DNA of 64,000 nucleotides from Monodelphis domestica (Eukaryota > Chordata > Mammalia > Didelphimorphia > Didelphidae). The DNA lies in the NCBI RefSeq assembly GCF_027887165.1, contig NC_077227.1, positions 65,110,607 to 65,174,606 on the forward strand, read 5' to 3'. The notes under the pieces were generated by a model, which saw nothing but the letters and a program-made list of their open reading frames with translations, searched no databases and had not been told where the DNA came from. Both the position numbers and the translations under genes were made by a program. This document shows, in pieces, positions 11,429 through 23,549 of this stretch (position 1 is its first letter; the number at the start of each line of letters is the position of its first letter).

Positions 11429-12955
11429 TGTGTACTCCCCTACATGGGGAGATGGTTCTTGTCACACCAAAGAGCTTTGTCAGTATAGGGCAGTTAGAAG
11501 GAGTATACATAGAAGACAAGGGTGTGAGTTGAATATGATTAGATGATATAAAAATTAAATTAAAGCAAAGAAAGAAGACTGCATTGGGAGAAGGGGGAAG
11601 GGAAATACAGAATGGCACAAATGATTGTACATAAAAGAGGCAAGAAAGAGCAATTCTCAGTGGAGGGGAAGATGAGAGAAGCGGGGAGGAGAGCATGTGA
11701 ACCTTACTCTCAGAATAGGCTCAATGAAAGAAGAACATACATAATCAGTTGGGCATAGAAAGCTATCTTACATTACAGGAAAATAGAAGATGAAGGGGAT
11801 AAAAGAAGGAGTCGGGTTGTGGGGGTCTGATAGAAAAGAGGGCAAACCAGAGGAGTGAAGGTCAGAAACTAAACAGGGGTAAATAGGATGGAAGGTAATA
11901 CACAGTAATTATAATGATGCAAAATATTTTTATGAGTCTTTCTAATAAATGCCTCATTTCTCAAATACATAGAAAAATGAGTTGACTATTTAAGAATATA
12001 ACCCATTCCCTAATTGATAAATGGTCAAAGGAAATGAACAGGCAGTTTTCAGATAAAGCAATGAAAGCTCTCTATAATCATGCAAAAAATGACCTAAATC
12101 ACTATTATTTAGAGAAATGCAAATTAAAACAACTCTGAGGTACCTACCCTATACCTCTCTGATGGACTATTATGAAAGAAAAGGAAAATGACAAAACTTG
12201 GGGTGGGTTTAGAGCATTTCTGGGGGAGTTGTTAACCGATTCAGTACTTTGGGAGAACAATTTGGATCTATGCCCAAAGGGCTATAAAATAGTACCCATT
12301 CTTTGACCCAGCAATACCATTATTAGGTTTTTATCCTAAAGAGATTAAAAAAGAAACAAAAAAGGAAGGACCTATATCTACAAAAATACTTAAAGCATCT
12401 CTTTTTAAGAGGGGCAAAGATTTGGAAAGTGAGGGGAATCAATTGGAAAAATGGCTTAATAAGTCATCGTATATGATTGTACTAGAGTAATGACAATCAG
12501 GAGGAACTAAAAAAAATCCTGGAAAGTCTTACTTGAACTGAAGCAGAATGAAATAAGCAGAACCAGGAGAATGTTGTATAGTGACAGGAATACTTTACAA
12601 TGAACAACTGTAACAGCTATTCTCAGCAATACAATGATCCAAAACTATCCCAAAGGACTCATGATAAAAAAATTGCATCTACTTCCATAGAAAAAGAACT
12701 GAGTCTGAAACCAGACCAAGCTAACTTTTTTTCACTTCCTTAATTTTTAAAATTTGAGCTTCCTTCCACAAAAGGATTAATACAAGAAAATGTTTTACAT
12801 GATTGTACAGGTAAGATCTATATGAAATTGCTTACCATTTCAAGAAGGTGTTGGAGGGGAAGGGGAAGAGAATTCAAGATTTAATATTCTTTGAAAAATA
12901 TTAGAAACTATTTTTACATGTAATTGGGGGAAAAACAAAATTAAATTAAAAAAGG
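11429..12955 (+). mobile_element. 5'-truncated L1 with poly(A)-like tail, inserted in an older repeat
   Basis: Flanked by the 13-bp direct repeat AGCTTACAGTCTA (11416-11428 and 12956-12968). From about 11940 the translation resembles the end of L1 ORF2, broken by stops and frameshifts; the AGAGAAATGCAAATTAAAAC and CCCAGCAATACCATTATTAG landmarks are present. The 5' 500 bp is purine-rich and not recognisable ORF2. The element ends in an A-rich tail (AAAACAAAATTAAATTAAAA). The target-site duplication shows it arrived as one unit. Confidence 0.82.
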
Positions 12956-12968
12956 AGCTTACAGTCTA

Positions 12969-13420
12969 ATGGGAGAGATAAGCCAATAAATATATATCAA
13001 ACAAACTACACACAATACAAATAGGAAATAATGAAAAGAAGGAAAGCACTGGAATTAAGATGGGCTAGGGAATCTTTCCTGTAGAAAGTAAGATTTTAGT
13101 AGGGACTTAAAGGAAGGAATGAAGGTAAAAGGTTGGAGCAGGGAAACATTAGCATTCCAGGGACAGGGTACAGCCTGAGAAAGTGTCTGGCGCTGAGAAA
13201 TGGAGTGTCTTGTTTGTGGAATAGTCACAAAACCAGTGTCATTGGATCAAAGAATATATGTTGGAGAGTAAAGAAAGGTAGGAGAGGGCTAGGTTATGAA
13301 GGGCTTTGAATTCCAATCAGAACATTTTGTATTTTCTCCTGGAGACAACAGGGAGCTAATGGAGTTTATTAAGTAGGGAGATGGCATGATGGGACTTCCT
13401 TTTTAGGAACTTTATTGGCT
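12969..13420 (+). repeat. Ancient LINE-like relic (copy 2), right half
   Basis: Continues from 11428 across the L1: ATGGGAGAGATAAGCCAATA, later GAAGGGCTTTGAATTCC and GGGAGCTAATGGAG. The last phrases match copy 1 and the copy at 22500-22790. Confidence 0.6.
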
Positions 13421-14019
13421 GGATGGAGAACAGATTGGAATGGGGAGAGACTTGAGAATGGTAGACCCATCAGTGGGCTATTTTGTAACAGTGCCACCAT
13501 GCGGAGATGAAGGGCTATATCAGAAGAGAGAAAGGGACAGTATTGGAGAGATACTGCAAAGGTGAAATCTGCAGACCTTGGAACCAGATTGGACAAGGTG
13601 GGTAAGAGTAGTGAGGAATCCAGGATGAGCCAGAAGGACTGGAAGGATGGTGTTTAAACCTAGATTTCTTCTAGCACAACACTGTACACACAATAGGTGA
13701 TTTGTAAATGTTGGGGTGAGTTGAATTAAGGATTGTCTTCTCCACCACTGGTCAACTCTAGGCATAACATCTCATTTTAGTTTTGATATCACAGTTATAA
13801 TATTTTAGGTGCTTTACACATAGTAGATGTTTAATGTTTGTTGAATTAAATTAAAATTTACTTGACTCAAGGATAATTTGGAATGGAGAACCTGCTTAGA
13901 ACTGCATCTCTTGGGTCAGCAGAGGGCAGCAACCTCTTTGCTGAGCCTATTACTGTAACAGTCAGCTGAGTAAAGCTTTCTCCTGGGCCCTCTTTTCTCT
14001 TTCTCCCTAGCTGGTTTTG
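13421..14019. other. No firm feature
   Basis: Contains short L2/MIR-like tails around 13680 and 13800 (GTAGATGTTTAATGTTTGTT); otherwise unassigned. Confidence 0.3.
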
Positions 14020-14310
14020 TCTAGTCTCATGATTCAGTTATCATCTTTAGATGGATGGTTCCTAAATTTAGACATCTAGCCCCGTTATCTTCCCTGCATC
14101 TCGAACTTCCTGCTGGACAGCTCCACCTGGAAGTCCTTTTGGGTCCTTCCAAATTAGTTATGCTCCAAATTGAACTCCCCATTTTCCCTCCTCCAAATTT
14201 CCTTATATTTATTGAAAGTAAGTACCACCATTCCCCAGGCATCCAAGTTTAAAATTGCCATTCCTGACTCTTCTATTTCCCATCCCCCTTTGCTCTGTGT
14301 AAAGTCAGAT
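14020..14310 (+). mobile_element. L2 LINE internal fragment
   Basis: Worn L2 phrases in the right order: 'cctaaatttagacatctagc', 'ctggacagctccacctggaa', 'tgaactccccattttccctc', 'ttgccattcctgactcttc'. Confidence 0.6.
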
Positions 14311-14884
14311 ACTCGTGCAGTCAGTCTGAGTGACTCCAGTTAAAACCTTGTTTAAAACTTTGCGTATGTGTACAACTAGCCTGTAGGAGATCGTGTTTGC
14401 GTACTCATTCCATCTCCTCATAAATACTTAGGGAGGAGCTGAGGTGGCACTAATCCCAGTTCTTCATAATTATGTGTACTGATCCAAGTACCTTTGCTGG
14501 AAATTGTTTACTTCTGTCTACAAAAAGCAATTTGCAGATAGAATCAGAGCTGATGGTACCCAACCCCAAGCTGTCTTGCTATGCTCATAAACTTATTTGT
14601 CTTCTTGAGGAGGGCAAGACCTTAACCAAGCTTTCTTTTAATAGCTCATATTCCTTCTGCTACCATGTCCTACTGATTGTCTCTCTGTAGCACTCCTCTT
14701 CTTTCTGATCACTCCGTTAACAGTCTTAGTTCAGGCTCTCCTTCACATCAGCCAAAATAAACTCTTAAGGCAGAAATCTAAATGTGGCACTTTCTTATTA
14801 AAAATAATAATTAAAAAAACAAACTTCAGCGACTCCTGGTTGGCTCTAGAAGGAGATGCAACTTCACAATGTTTTGCATGGGTG
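14311..14884. other. No firm feature
   Basis: Probably more worn L2 (about 14700-14790); no exon. Confidence 0.3.
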
Positions 14885-14994
14885 AAAATAATAATAGCAT
14901 CTACTTCCCAGGACTGTAGTGAGAACCAAATGAATATATATTAAGCCTTTTACAAACCTGAAAAAGCTTTATAAATGGGAGCTTTTATTATGAC
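14885..14994 (+). repeat. MIR 3' tail
   Basis: AATAATAGCATCTACTTCCC, GAACCAAATGAATATATATT, then AGCTTTATAAATGGGAGCTT, the usual end of a MIR-type SINE. Confidence 0.65.
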
Positions 14995-15346
14995 CTTCTA
15001 TGGTCATGTTCCAAACCACCTGTCCAGTCTTACTTCTCATTTCTCCTTTTTAATACTCTACATTTCTGGAAAACTATACTATTCACTATTACCTGACCTT
15101 TAGGTTTTTACATCCCACTTTTTTTCCTTCTGCTTGGACTGCTTTCCTTCCTCATGACTGCCTTTCTTTAAGGTTCAGCTCAGGTACCACCACCTTCTCC
15201 TTATGAAATTCTCTTTGAATACTTCAGATTATTAGTGCACTTTTCTTTCTTAAATTGCTTTGTAGAACAGATGTCTGTTGTGTATGTTATATCTACTAAG
15301 TAGAATATAACCTCCTAAAGGGCTATATTTTTGTTCTTGTATTCTT
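14995..15346 (+). mobile_element. L2 LINE 3' region, left of SINE
   Basis: L2 wording: CTTGGACTGCTTTCCTTCC, AAGGTTCAGCTCAGGTACCA, then AGAATATAACCTCCTAAAGG. It resumes to about 15635 after the WSINE1-like insertion. Confidence 0.65.
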
Positions 15347-15547
15347 TTTTTTTAAACCCTTACCTTCCATCTTAGAATCAATACTGTGTGTTGGTTCCAA
15401 GGCAGAAAAGCTGTAAGGGCTGGGAAATGGGGGCTTAAGTGACTTGCCCAGGGTCACACAGCTAGGAAGTATCTGAGGCCAGATTTGAACCTAGAACTTC
15501 CAATCTCTAGGTCTGGATTCATTACACTGAGCTACCCAGCTGCCCCC
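15347..15547 (-). mobile_element. WSINE1-like CORE-SINE inserted in L2
   Basis: Antisense copy with tail CCCTTACCTTCCATCTTAG, CORE GACTTGCCCAGGGTCACACA and tRNA-like head GAGCTACCCAGCTGCCCC at the right. Flanked by TTGTTCTTGTATTCTT (15331-15346) and TTGTTCTTATATTCTT (15548-15563), a 15/16 target-site duplication. Confidence 0.9.
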
Positions 15548-15635
15548 TTGTTCTTATATTCTTAACATTAACCATCCCATCAACACTCATCAACATCATA
15601 AATACTTTAGAGATGTTTGTTAAATTGAGTTGAAC
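15548..15635 (+). mobile_element. L2 LINE terminal fragment, right of SINE
   Basis: Begins with the duplicated target site and ends with GTTTGTTAAATTGAGTTGAA, a usual L2 3' end. Confidence 0.55.
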
Positions 15636-15784
15636 AGTGGTTGTGAATTTTTTGCTTAGTTTAGAGGGAGGGAAATTAGAAGAAGATACTTCTAATGTCA
15701 GAGGCTTCATGAATTGTGATGCTGGGTTGAGCCAAAGTAACAAATCTGAGGATGGCCTTTCTAAATTAATTTGGAGCCATGGGA

Positions 15785-16105
15785 AGACCAAGTGCAGTGG
15801 AAAGAATTTTGGATTTGGGGTAAGATGACATAGGTTCAAACGCTGATTCTATTTACTAATTATCACTTGGGTGATGTTATTATGAGAATAAAACTTAAGG
15901 GACATCTATGGTTAATGGACACGACATGGTTGAAGAACCAACAAAGAAAAATGAGAGTGGTCAGGAGAAAAACCAGGTGAGAATGATATTACAAAAACAC
16001 AGAACTATCTTTCCTCCCTAGGATCCACTTTTCTCATCTATAAAACAAGAGGGTTGAATTAGATGGTTTCTAAGGTTCCTTTCATCTATAAATCTATGAT
16101 GCTCT
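15785..16105 (+). repeat. MIR-type SINE, interrupted
   Basis: tRNA-like head AAGTGCAGTGGAAAGAATTT and B-box region TAGGTTCAAACGCTGATTC; the tail resumes at 16030 with CTCATCTATAAAACAAGAGG. About 130 bases of unrelated sequence lie between. Confidence 0.6.
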
Positions 16106-16249
16106 GATTTGAAGGGAAAGCCAACATGGTAGCAAGGAAGTAGAACTCAGTCATACTCTAATAGGTGGAGGCAAGTTGTCTGCTGGTAAGATTTCCCTAT
16201 ACATTGGGTCTTTGGGGTTTGGTAGGTCCATATGAACATTGTGCCTTCT

Positions 16250-16441
16250 TTTTTCCTCCCTCCCTCCCTTCCTTCCTTTTCCCTTCTTTACTTCTTTTCT
16301 GCCCCCCTCCTTCCCTTTCTCCCTTCTTTACTTCTTTTCTCTCTCCCTCCCTCCGTTTCTCCCTCTCTTCCTTCCTTCCTTCCTTCCTTCCTTCCTTCCT
16401 TCCTTCCTTCCTTCCTTCCTTCCTTCCTTCCTTCCTTCCTT
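16250..16441 (+). repeat. Pyrimidine tract ending in (TTCC)n
   Basis: Degenerate CCCT/CTTC tract, then about 19 TTCC units at 16366-16441. Confidence 0.95.
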
Positions 16442-16554
16442 TTGAAATGGCCAATTACCCACTTCTGTATATTCTCTTTTATCTGTTTTTGTAAAATCAT
16501 TCTTTCCTGGCTTTTCTCTTGACAACTTTTCCTCATTTTTCTCTGTTTGTTCTT

Positions 16555-16767
16555 CATCCACACCAGGCCCATTAACCATGCATATCCATTAAGACTCATT
16601 CACTTCTTATTTTATATTTTGTCCATTAGTTATCTCATTGCTTCCATGGGTTCAGTTATCATCTCCTTTCAGATGATTCTCAGATCTACATAAATAAACA
16701 GTTTAACCACTTTTCTGAGTTAGTCACACATTACTAGCAGTCTTTGGAGATCTCAGACTGAATGGCC
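16555..16767 (+). mobile_element. L2 LINE, first piece of an interrupted copy
   Basis: Worn L2 wording (TTCAGATGATTCTCAGATCT near 16675) that runs on into 17073-17787 beyond a SINE. Confidence 0.45.
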
Positions 16768-17072
16768 TGTTGTTCAGTCATTCAGTTGTATCTGACTCTT
16801 CATAATCCCATGGACCATAGCATGCTGACTCTTCTATTCTCAAAGGCTCATCTTGTTTATGTCGTGTTTTTTTAGCATTTTTAATATTGCTTGTGAGAAT
16901 TTCTTGGCAATGATACTGAAGTGGTATGCCATTTCCTTTTCCAGTTTTATACAGGCAGGAGTTAAGTGACTTACCCAAGGTCATACACCTAGTAAGTGTC
17001 TGAACACAGATTTGAACTCTGGTTTTTGTGATTCCAGGCCCAGTGCTGTATTTACTGTGCCACCCAGAAGTC
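16768..17072 (-). mobile_element. Mar1-like CORE-SINE inserted in L2
   Basis: Left tail GTTGTTCAGTCATTCAGTTG, CORE GTTAAGTGACTTACCCAAGG, tRNA-like end TGTGCCACCCAGAAGTCC. Confidence 0.8.
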
Positions 17073-17787
17073 CCTGGGGCTATTGTCCGATAGGTATCTT
17101 AAACTCATTGTGTCCTATACAGAAGTAATTATCCCTCCTGAGTTTCTCCAAACCTTCTCCAAAGCTTCTCAAATTCTCTATTTTATCAAGTATATCTTTA
17201 TCCTCTCAGTCACCCAGGCCCACAATCCTTTCATTCCATACTTATGATCACCTCATAAATCCAATATATTGTCAAATGCCATTTCTGCCTTTACAATATA
17301 GCCTGCATATTTCTCTTTCCCTTCACTCACATCTCCAACCCTCTAGTTCAGGTCCTCATCATCTCTATTGACTAGGCTATTTCAATAGTCTCCCTGGATC
17401 AAATATTCCCCAAGTCTAATCCATCCTTTATTCAGTGGCTAAAGGTGACTTTTCTAAAATGTATATCTCTGATCATGACATCCCTCTGCTCAATGAGCTT
17501 CAGTGATGCCCTTTTACCTTCAAGATCAAACACAAACTCCTTTGTTTGAGGCTTAGAGCTCTTTCTAAAGTAACCCTTTCTGTCTTTCTAGTCTTCTCAA
17601 CCATGACTCCTTCTCTATACTCTATTTATTAGCCAGGTGCATGGGCTCCCTCAAATGTGACACCCTATCTCCCATCTCCTCTGCTCCCCATGCCTGGAAT
17701 GCTCTGCACCCCTATCTCCACCTCTTTGTTTCTCTGGCTTTCTTCAAGATTTAACTCAAAGTATATCTTCAACAAGAGTTTATTCCC
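17073..17787 (+). mobile_element. L2 LINE, second piece
   Basis: Clear L2 order: CTCCCTGGATCAAATATTCC, ATCATGACATCCCTCTGCTC, TCAAGATCAAACACAAACTC, CCATGCCTGGAATGCTCTG. Its sequence resumes after the insertion ending at 18062. Confidence 0.75.
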
Positions 17788-18062
17788 CAAAGCAACTGCT
17801 TGATCACATGGGTCAATGGGGATAGGATTGGGGATGTAGATTCTAAACATCACCCTAGTGCAAACATCAATAATATGGAAATAGGTCTTGATCAATGACA
17901 CATGCAAAACCCAGTGGAATTTCATGTTGGCTATGGGAGGGGGGATTGGAGAAGGGGAGGGAAAGAACATGAATCATGTAATCATGGAAAAACATTCTAA
18001 ATTAATTGATTAAATAAAAAATTTTAGATTGAAAAAATAAATAAATGATCATGTTTAAAAAA
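17788..18062 (+). mobile_element. Short element made of an L1 3' tail, inserted in L2
   Basis: Shares AATATGGAAATAGGT(C/T)TTGA and AAACCCAGTGGAATT with the 3' end of the L1 at 41815-41865 and ends A-rich. Flanked by AAGAGTTTATTCCC (17774-17787) and AAGAGTTAATTCCC (18063-18076), a 13/14 target-site duplication. At about 275 bp it is a very short L1 or an L1-tail-derived SINE. Confidence 0.8.
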
Positions 18063-18320
18063 AAGAGTTAATTCCCAGTCTTCTCAGCTGCTAGTGCTTT
18101 TTCCCTCTCTCAGTGTGCCTTTCACCTTCTCTCTATAGACCTTGTTTTTACCTCATTATGTAGATGTTGGCTCTTCCATGAGTCTGATCTCCTTGAGGAC
18201 AGGAACTGTTTTTTTTTTTTTAACAATTTCTTTGTATTGCTAGTGCTTAGCACAATATATGCCACAGAGTAAGTTGTAATAAATGCTCCTTGGCCAACTG
18301 AATTGAAAACATCTTTGGGA
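18063..18320 (+). mobile_element. L2 LINE, third piece and 3' end
   Basis: Begins at the duplicated site and carries the L2 ending: CTCCTTGAGGACAGGAACTG and GTAATAAATGCTCCTTGGCC. Confidence 0.75.
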
Positions 18321-18362
18321 ACTAGTTAGTGTTCCCATCTCAATGGATTTTTACCAGTTTTT

Positions 18363-18566
18363 TTTTTTAAACAAAACAAAGTGAACTACCACTTCTGTTT
18401 TTTAATTGATACTAAATATCATTTCTAAGACCTAAGAGTGGTATGGGCTAGGAAATTGGGGTTAAGTGACCTGCCCAGGGTCACCCAGTCTGAGGCCATA
18501 TTTGAACCTAGGACTGCCCATCTCCAGGCTTTGTTCGCTGTCCACTGAGTCACCTGGCTATCCTTC
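18363..18566 (-). mobile_element. WSINE1-like CORE-SINE
   Basis: Antisense, diverged in the middle but with GTGACCTGCCCAGGGTCACC and the tRNA-like end CACTGAGTCACCTGGCTATC. Flanked by a perfect 13-bp repeat TTTACCAGTTTTT (18350-18362 and 18567-18579). Confidence 0.85.
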
Positions 18567-18579
18567 TTTACCAGTTTTT

Positions 18580-19259
18580 AGAACTCACACATTGGAGGTG
18601 TTTGATTTCCCACTGGCACATTTATCCAGCTACAAATAAACAGATCATCTTGCCAAATGGGCAATGGTTGTGTTTAAGAAGCAGGAACCCAATTTCTGTC
18701 TTTCTTCCTCCTCTTGCCACCATGAGGATTTTCAAGCAGATTGTCAGTATATTTATTCTTAGCTTTTGCATTTTTTTTCCACTTTAAGTTCCAACTACTT
18801 TCCCCCTCTCCCAAATCAGAAAGAGTGTTTTACTGATATCAGGGAATCCCATTAAATAGCAAGAGTTCACCATTTACTTAAACAGAAATCTCATATCTTT
18901 CTTGAGTCAGAGGTGGAAATTGAATTAAAAGTACTAAGGCTGACAGACAGTTTACATGAGCTCTTGAGAGCTGACTCTTGTCTGGCTAATAGTAATTCGG
19001 TGCTATTTTAAAAGATAGAATTAAAAAAAAAAGATTCACAACATTTTCCCCCAGTGAGATGTCAACTACTTCACTGAGTGCCGCTGAGGAAACCTGAGTA
19101 GTGATGGAGAAGCCAGGAGTGGGTGCCACCTTCTCTGGAGCTCCGTTCCACAGACTCCCTCTGAAAACTGGCCCTGTAGCCTAGGAAATAACAGGCAAAC
19201 CCATCTCTTCTCTTATCGGCAGAAGAGAGATCAATTCTCAGAGGCAGGTGGAGTGACAT
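18580..19259. other. Upstream flank of SH2D4B, no recognised repeat
   Basis: Unique by eye. Contains an A-run at 19021 and no convincing regulatory motif. Confidence 0.35.
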
Positions 19260-20002
<743 letters not shown>

Positions 20003-20014
20003 TGAGAAAGGAGG

Positions 20015-20192
20015 TCTGGGATCATAGACCTTAAAAGCCACCTAACAGATAAGCTAACAGATATGGAAACTGAGGCTAAGAAGAGGGAGGTGACTTGTCC
20101 AAAGTTTCATAAGTACTAAATGGAAAACTCTGAATTTGAACCCAATTTCTCTTTCTCGAAGTCCTAGGCTCTTTCCACCATACTGTGCTGTG
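20015..20192 (-). repeat. MIR-type SINE at the start of SH2D4B intron 1
   Basis: Antisense CORE GATATGGAAACTGAGGCTAA, GACTTGTCC, then TTGAACCCAATTTCT and a worn tRNA-like end, only about 65 bases after the splice donor. Confidence 0.7.
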
Positions 20193-21304
20193 GCATTCAC
20201 TGGGAAGAGCTGGGAACTCTCATAGAATTTTTCTCTTTGGGATAAATTGTTACGTCTGGGATATCATCTTCTTTGCTCGGGCTTTGTTCTCTTCTGGACA
20301 TGGAGAAAAGGAGTAGACTGAGAAATAAAGCAGCATTTCTATTTTCAAACTCCTACGTCTCCTCTGCTCTTCTCTAATGTATGTTTTTATTTTGAGAGTC
20401 TGTCTATACTTAGTAGAGAAACTTCCCATCCAGCATCCTCTCAAGGTGACTGAGCTCCAATCATAGGTCAGAACTCTGGGCACTAGGTGAAGCCATTTGG
20501 GAAAACTTGCAGTTCTCTGAAAGCTTGGGAGAGGGAGCAGGTAGAAGAAGTGACATTTAGGGAAAGAACCAGTTCCTGAGATTTAGAACTAAGTGACCTT
20601 AGAGGTCCTTGAGTCCAGTCACTTTTATTTAATAGATAAGGATTGAAGATGAAATAGAGCCTCAGGATATGCGAGTTTGATTGGATCCAGAGCAGAAGAG
20701 CTCTGACATATGAGAGAGAGAGGCTGTGAGTGAGAGTAAACGAAATGTCTCTTCTTTGTGTTGGTCACTTATTTGTACCCCTTGTTTTGGGGCTGGACTC
20801 TGTTCTGACCACCCTATTGATTCTGATACCCATCTTGTAAAAGCTCCTTCCTTCCCACTGTAATTTAAATCACTTGCCTCTTTCTGTTCCTGGTAGACAG
20901 AGGGAACAGTTATTTACTCACCGTTCCTGAGATATCTCTGGTGTCCCCTTCCTTATTTCTTAATGCCCACATCTGTGAATAAGACAGAGTGACTGAGGCC
21001 ACTTTAGAATCTTAGCCCTTGTTTTATGAAGGACAAGGAAATTTGATAGAAGGTAGACCTATTGTTTTTGTCCTAGCTTTGTGACTAACTAGTGATCAGG
21101 GCATCATTTCCCTCCTTTGCATCATTCCTGGGCTGCACTTAGGAGAGAGATAAGATAGGGAAAGCATGAATAAAGGTGGACAGTTCCACGTGGAAATTTT
21201 GGGTAGACAAATCCAGTTATATCTGAGAAGGACTGGGATTTTTAGGTGGTAAATAATGACCTCTTCGTACAGGATTGTATTTATCTTATATTTCTTTGAT
21301 GGCT
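20193..21304. other. Intronic sequence, little recognised
   Basis: A weak MIR-like scrap lies around 20580-20690 (GACCTTAGAGGTCCTTGAGT). Otherwise unique; no second exon seen. Confidence 0.35.
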
Positions 21305-21524
21305 TGATGAGAGGTACCATGGTACAGTGGGCAGAGCTGTAGATATGGAATCAGGAGATGTAAGTTTGAAATCTAGGTTGGAAATACTGCTTCTTAATAG
21401 CTTTGTGACCTTGGGCAAAGTATTCCTGTGGGCTTGATGGCCTCATTTGTAAAATGGGACATCTGTACTGCCTTCTTCACAAGGATGTTCTGAAGATAAG
21501 ACTATAAAAAGAGATGGTCCATCC
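21305..21524 (+). repeat. MIR-type SINE
   Basis: Sense copy: TGGTACAGTGGGCAGAGC head, TTTGTGACCTTGGGCAAAG, then CTCATTTGTAAAATGGGACA. Confidence 0.75.
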
Positions 21525-21964
21525 CCTTATTGGGTTCCCAAAGTCAATAAACACTTGACTGCTGAATTAAATTCAAACAACATTTATTAAGCAAGGCAGT
21601 GTGGAGGCTAATCAAGGCACAAGATCTTCTTGTTCCCTTGAAGTCAAGGAATTTAGAGATTGATTATGGAGAATTTATCTCCGTATTCAAAGAAGTATAA
21701 TACAGAATAGAAGCTGATAAGGACTTTGGAGAGGTATAGATTAAGATCTGTAAGAGATCAGAAAAGGGAGAGAGAATTTCTGGGGAGGGAGATCAGAGAA
21801 GGCTTCATAGAGGAAGGGGTGCTTGAGAGGGTCTTGAAGGAAGGAGAAAATTTCACAGTTGTGGAAGAAAGGCAGCATAGAGAACACTCCTAGCAGAAAA
21901 GATGATGTGAACAAAGGTACTAGGTTGTCAAAAGGATTGGAGGCGAATTGTAGGAAGGATGAAT
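21525..21964 (+). repeat. Ancient LINE-like relic (copy 3), left half
   Basis: Contains 'agagaaggcttcatagagga' and 'gtcttgaaggaaggagaa', matching the order in copies at 12969-13420 and 22930-23330. It appears to continue at 22486. Confidence 0.5.
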
Positions 21965-22485
21965 GTAAGCTTCAGCACCTCCTTATCAAATCTGGGATCA
22001 AAGAAGACCCTCTGGCATTCAAAGTCCTTCACAACCTGGTCACCTTTTACCTTTCCAGTTTCCTTATATCTTACTCCCCATCACATACTCTGTAGTCCAG
22101 TGACACTGGTCTCCTTGTTGCTCCTCGAACTAGACAGTCCATCTCCTGATTTCTTACATTTTTGTTCATTGTTCTTCATGTCTAGAATACCCTCCCTCCT
22201 CAGCTTTGCCTCTTGGAGTCACTGACTCCCTTTGAGTATCAGCTAAAGTCTCATCTTGTACAAGAAGCCATACCTAATCCCCTTTAATACAAGCTATTTC
22301 CCACCATTGACTCTCTCCAATTTATCCTCTGTATATCTTGTTTATACAGTATTGTTTTCATGTTGTCTCTGCAATTGTGAGTTCCTAGAGAGCAGGGACT
22401 GTCTTTTGTCTTTGTTTTCTCAGTGTTTAGTATAGTGTTTGGCATATATTAGATGCTTAATAAATGTTTATTGACTGATTAATTA
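21965..22485 (+). mobile_element. L2 LINE 3' end, nested in the relic
   Basis: Good L2 wording: CTGGCATTCAAAGTCCTTCA, TAGAATACCCTCCCTCC, AGAGCAGGGACTGTCTTTTG and the end TGCTTAATAAATGTTTATTG. Confidence 0.8.
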
Positions 22486-22790
22486 GCCTAAAATAAGAAT
22501 GGGTGTGGTATGAAATGAAATTGGAAATGGGGGTTATAGTTCGTTTGGGGAGGTTCTTGAATTCTGGGCTAGTAAATTTGGACTTTATTCATTAGGCAAT
22601 GGGGAGCCAGAGAAGAGTTTTGAGCAGGGGAGTAACATTCAAACTGTCCATCTAGAGGATTACTTTGAAGGTAGGGTGTGGAAGAGATAATATGGGAAAA
22701 GAGATCATCAGATAAGAGATCAGTTAGATAGCTATTACAATTGTCCAGAGGAGAGAGATTGTTTATGTCTGGGAAAGAGAAGTTAGCTCA
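22486..22790 (+). repeat. Ancient LINE-like relic (copy 3), right half
   Basis: AATTTGGACTTTATTCATTA, AGGCAATGGGGAGCCAGAG, GAGCAGGGGAGTAACATTC: the same 3' phrases as copies 1 and 2. Confidence 0.55.
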
Positions 22791-22929
22791 GTATAGTCAT
22801 CCAATGCCTAACATTTTTCATTAGTTCTGTAAAAACATGATATATTTTAGGAAGCAGAGAATTCCATAGGAATAATGTAATATATGGGAGATTTAACCTT
22901 GGGACATGAAAATTTGGGCTATAAAGGGA

Positions 22930-23330
22930 GTCTTGAGCAATTAACCAACCAGCTTTTATTTGGATCTATGTCAGGAGCTCTTCTAAGTGCAGAGGATTAA
23001 AAGGGAAACTTTTCCTGCTCTCAAGAAGTATACATCTTAGGAGGCTAAACAATATATCCACATATAAAATGCCACATATTAAAACACATATTCAAAATGC
23101 CAAATACATGTGAAGTAAATACAAGGTAATTTTGGTAGGGGAAATGAGATGGCAGAGGCAGCTGAGTGGGTGCAGGATTATCAGGAAAGGCTTCATGTAG
23201 GAATTAACTTGACTTCAAATTAACTTTGAAGGAATCTTGGCATTCTAAGAGGTAGAGGAGAGAAGTGAATAATCCGGGCAAAGGGAACAACCTGTGGTAA
23301 GGAAGAGAGTTAGTTCTACATAGGAATCTG
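22930..23330 (+). repeat. Ancient LINE-like relic (copy 4)
   Basis: TCTTCTAAGTGCAGAGGATT, CTGCTCTCAAGAAGTATACA, then AGGAAAGGCTTCATGTAGG, in the same order as copies 2 and 3. Confidence 0.55.
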
Positions 23331-23384
23331 GATCTATAAGAGGGTTCTTTTCACCTTGTGCCTGAACTAACTATTGGATGGTTT

Positions 23385-23525
23385 CTCAGCCCCAGTATTT
23401 CACCACTCCTGTCCATCTTCCACTCATTTGTCAAACTGATCTTCCTCTTTCTTTTCAATAGACTCCAGTGATGCCCCAGTACCTCTAAGACCAAGTAATA
23501 AATCTTCTGTTTGGCTTTTATTGTG
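23385..23525 (+). mobile_element. L2 LINE fragment
   Basis: AACTGATCTTCCTCTTTC, ACTCCAGTGATGCCCCAGTA, TCTTCTGTTTGGCTTTTATT: a worn L2 segment equivalent to 17440-17560. Confidence 0.55.
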
Positions 23526-23549
23526 GAGACAGGATTAGACATAAGAGAT

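Noticed and set aside
15353..15546. tRNA gene suggested by A- and B-box-like sequences at SINE heads
   Set aside because: The boxes belong to tRNA-derived SINEs; no cloverleaf with an anticodon stem can be drawn, and the same sequence recurs in many copies.
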